DNA from: Dryocola sp031988645
GTDB lineage: Bacteria; Pseudomonadota; Gammaproteobacteria; Enterobacterales; Enterobacteriaceae
Direction of reading: 5' to 3'
Length of the DNA stretch: 64,000 nucleotides
Assembly: GCF_051307045.1 (NCBI RefSeq)
Contig: NZ_CP150452.1
Coordinates: 620,001-684,000 of the forward strand
Shown: one piece after another, positions 61,973 through 64,000 of the stretch
Layout of the letters: each line of letters opens with the position of its first letter
Numbering within the stretch: the stretch's first letter is position 1
Program-made: the position numbers and the translations under genes
Notes under the pieces: model-generated
Told to the model about the DNA's origin: nothing
Database searches by the model: none
What the model saw: only the letters and a program-made list of their open reading frames with translations

Positions 61973-62918
61973 ATGTCTGAAGATTATATACAACGTCCGC
62001 CCGTGAATGACGGGAATAAATACCGGCTACGCGCGGTGGATTTAAATTTGCTGACCGTTTTTGACGCGGTGATGCAGGTTCAGAACATTACAAAAGCCGC
62101 CCGGCTGCTGGGAATGTCGCAGCCGGCGGTCAGCAACGCGGTGGCGCGCCTGAAGGTTATGTTCAACGATGAGCTGTTTGTACGCTACGGGCGCGGAATA
62201 CAGCCCACGGCGCGGGCTTATCAGCTGTTTGCCTCCGTCCGCCAGGCCTTACAGCTTGTTCAAAACGAACTGCCGGGCACGGGCTTTGAACCCGACGAAA
62301 GTGAACGCGTTTTTCAACTTTGCGTCAGCAGCCCGCTTGATAATTTGCTGACCTCCGTCATTTTTAATAACGTCCGGGATTCGGCGCCTAATATTCAGCT
62401 GTTGTTTAAATCCTGCCTGCATAAAGACATCGAGCACCAGCTGCGCTATCAGGAAACGGAATTTGTTATCGCCTATGATGATTTTCGCCGTTCGGAATTT
62501 ACCTGTGTGCCGCTGTTTGAAGACGAAATGGTTCTGGTGGCAAGCCAAAAACACCCCCGGCTGATGGCGCCGTTAAAAGAGAAAGATATTTATAACGAGC
62601 AGCATGCGGTGGTTTCATTGGATCGTTTTGCTTCCTTTAGCGCGCTCTGGTACCAGACGCCGCCAAGACAAGCCTGTATTTCTTATCAGGGAATGGCGCT
62701 GACAAGCGTGCTGAATGTCGTATCGCAGACGCAATTAGTGGCGATCGCTCCGCGCTGGCTGGCCGAAGAATTCTCCGAAAGTTTGCGGCTGAAAATATTT
62801 GCCCTTCCGCTTAAGGAAAACAGGCGTACCTGCTACCTGTCATGGCACGAGGCGGCGGATAAAGACCGAGGGCCACCAGTGGATGGCGAAATTACTTACT
62901 TCTGTTTGCCGCAGATAG
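61973..62918 (+). pseudogene. leuO: LysR-family regulator LeuO, last residues shifted by one extra base
   Basis: Global LysR-type antagonist of H-NS. HTH region LNLLTVFDAVMQVQNITKAARLLGMSQPAVSNAVARL is intact, as is the effector domain up to YLSWHEAADKDRG. There an extra C at 62873-62874 (GGGCCACC where GGGCACC is expected) changes the tail and makes the frame run on to 62932. Without it the protein ends HQWMAKLLTSVCRR with stop TAG at 62916-62918, matching GHQWMEEQLVSICKR of E. coli, and is 314 residues, the E. coli length. The shift touches only the last 14 residues and is easily missed because the open frame looks full-length. Confidence 0.92.
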
Positions 62919-62936
62919 TCCCCGAGCGTTAGCGGA

Positions 62937-62973
62937 TAAACCGGCGCCTGAAAACAGGCCGGTTTTCCTTTTT
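62937..62973 (+). terminator. Terminator after leuO
   Basis: AAACCGGCGCCTG-AAAA-CAGGCCGGTTT with a two-base bulge, followed by TTCCTTTTT. Confidence 0.7.
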
Positions 62974-63326
62974 ATCGTCTTCAATGCAGCATTTTATGCT
63001 GTAGCATTTTCTGACAGCCGCCTCGCTATTCATCAAAACCCCCGCGTTAATTAGATTTCACCTGTAATTCTCCCGTTCATAACATATTCAGTAATAGTAT
63101 TTGCTTATATTCAGGAGTTAACTTCGTCATGTCGGCGTTTTGTAGCAAGGAAGTTAAAAACCAGCGGGCAGGCGCGCGGTCATGTGATTGATCGCCTGAT
63201 TTTCAACGGTTATGTTAGGAAGGAAAACTTACAAATAAAAAGTCAGGCAGGGCCTAAGAACCTGCCTTAATGACCGCGCGGAAATGAATTCTGCCGTCGG
63301 TCAACACGTGAGCCTGGAGGCAAACC
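62974..63326 (+). promoter_or_regulatory. ilvIH upstream region
   Basis: About 350 bases without a gene, AT-rich in 63050-63130 and 63200-63250. In E. coli this interval carries the ilvIH promoter and several Lrp sites. A GGAGG at 63316-63320 is the ilvI ribosome binding site. Lrp sites are too degenerate to place by eye. Confidence 0.5.
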
Positions 63327-64000
63327 ATGGAGATGTTGTCAGGAGCCGAGATGGTCGTCCGATCGTTAATCGATCAGGGCGTTAAGCATGTATTCGGCTA
63401 TCCGGGGGGCGCTGTACTCGATATTTACGATGCGCTCCATACAATTGGTGGGATCGATCATGTGCTGGTCCGCCATGAACAGGCCGCCGTACATATGGCT
63501 GACGGACTGGCACGAGCAACCGGGGAAGTCGGGGTTGTGCTGGTAACCTCAGGACCCGGCGCGACCAATGCCATCACCGGTATCGCTACCGCTTATATGG
63601 ACTCCATCCCTCTGGTTGTGCTTTCAGGCCAGGTCGCCACCTCCCTCATCGGGTACGATGCTTTCCAGGAGTGCGATATGGTGGGCATTTCGCGCCCGGT
63701 GGTAAAGCATAGCTTCCTGGTTAAGCAGGCTGAAGATATTCCCGGCATCATCAAAAAAGCGTTCTGGCTGGCCGCAAGCGGCCGCCCGGGGCCTGTGGTG
63801 GTGGACCTGCCGAAAGATATTATGAGCCCGGCAAATAAGCTTCCTTACAGCTACCCGGAAACGGTGAGCATGCGCTCGTATAACCCGACGACGCAGGGAC
63901 ATAAAGGTCAGATAAAACGCGCGTTGCAGACCCTGCTGAGCGCGAAAAAGCCGGTGATGTATGTGGGCGGCGGCGCTATTACCTCCGCCTGTCATGCGGA
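63327..64000 (+). CDS. ilvI: Acetolactate synthase III large subunit, N-terminal part
   Basis: Thiamine diphosphate enzyme of branched-chain amino acid synthesis. About 224 residues are seen before the window ends, in one unbroken frame from ATG 63327 (MEMLSGAEMVVRSLIDQGVK). The catalytic glutamate is in VLVRHEQAAVHMADG (about residue 48), and TSGPGATNAITGIATAYMDSIPLV and GYDAFQECDMVG follow E. coli IlvI almost residue by residue. Valine-sensitive isozyme, with ilvH expected beyond the edge. Confidence 0.96.
   Translation, partial: MEMLSGAEMVVRSLIDQGVKHVFGYPGGAVLDIYDALHTIGGIDHVLVRHEQAAVHMADGLARATGEVGVVLVTSGPGATNAITGIATAYMDSIPLVVLSGQVATSLIGYDAFQECDMVGISRPVVKHSFLVKQAEDIPGIIKKAFWLAASGRPGPVVVDLPKDIMSPANKLPYSYPETVSMRSYNPTTQGHKGQIKRALQTLLSAKKPVMYVGGGAITSACHA

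Noticed and set aside
7380..62874. Programmed frameshifting as explanation for the eight split genes
   Set aside because: No slippery heptamers or common downstream structures are seen, and these genes are not frameshifted in E. coli; the common factor is only the GGC/GGCC run.
1..64000. CRISPR array, tRNA or rRNA genes, prophage or insertion sequences
   Set aside because: No regularly spaced repeats, RNA gene signatures or transposase frames were found in the window.

Overview
The window is a chromosomal segment of a member of the Enterobacteriaceae. Its backbone follows the Escherichia coli K-12 order nhaA-nhaR-rpsT-ribF-ileS-lspA-fkpB-ispH-rihC-dapB-carAB-kefFC-folA-apaH/apaG-rsmA-pdxA-surA-lptD-djlA-rluA-rapA-polB-araDAB/araC-yabI-thiQPB-sgrR/sgrS-setA-leuDCBA-leuO-ilvI, and the proteins resemble their E. 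coli counterparts closely. The genus cannot be fixed from sequence reading alone; an Enterobacter/Cedecea/Kosakonia-like relative fits the fairly high GC content, the REP style and the presence of DUF943 proteins.

Layout. 1-8951: nhaA (cut by the window edge), nhaR, rpsT, then ribF-ileS-lspA-fkpB-ispH and rihC. 8948-17253: an accessory block absent from the E. coli order. It holds a LysR regulator, an AlaX-type tRNA editing protein, and a sugar system made of a cupin-type glucose-6-phosphate isomerase, a mannose-family PTS (IIA, IIB, IIC, IID), a class I mannose-6-phosphate isomerase-like protein with an extra N-terminal region, and a LacI-family regulator. One 18-bp palindrome occurs three times in this block (10635, 16075, 16198), upstream of all three transcription units, so the block looks like one local regulon. 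17404-27925: dapB, carAB with RutR-, PurR- and ArgR-like sites, two small lipoproteins, kefFC, a LysE-type exporter and folA; the cai/fix genes that follow carB in E. coli are missing. 27958-41882: apaH, apaG, rsmA, pdxA, surA, lptD, djlA, rluA, rapA, polB. 41959-48030: the arabinose operon with a well conserved control region, and yabI. 48021-54658: thiamine transporter thiQPB behind a TPP riboswitch, and the sugar-phosphate stress locus sgrR-sgrS/sgrT-setA. 54839-56368: a lower-GC insertion with one unknown gene and two tandem DUF943 genes, the spacer of which carries a copied tail of leuD. 56469-64000: leuDCBA with leuL attenuator, leuO, and the start of ilvI.

The most striking property is that eight otherwise well conserved genes (ispH, carB, surA, polB, yabI, sgrR, leuA, leuO) each carry exactly one extra base. 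Removing one base from each gives a full-length protein of the expected size. Every extra base lies in a short GGC/GGCC run (on one strand or the other). Several of these genes are essential or needed for growth without supplements, so the shared context points to a systematic sequencing or base-calling error rather than to eight real mutations. The alternative, true pseudogenes, should be excluded with raw reads.

Other points of interest are a 61-codon sgrT whose last codons and stop run through the ptsG-pairing segment of SgrS, a small open frame overlapping the cupin isomerase start, and the tandem duplication that captured the end of leuD.
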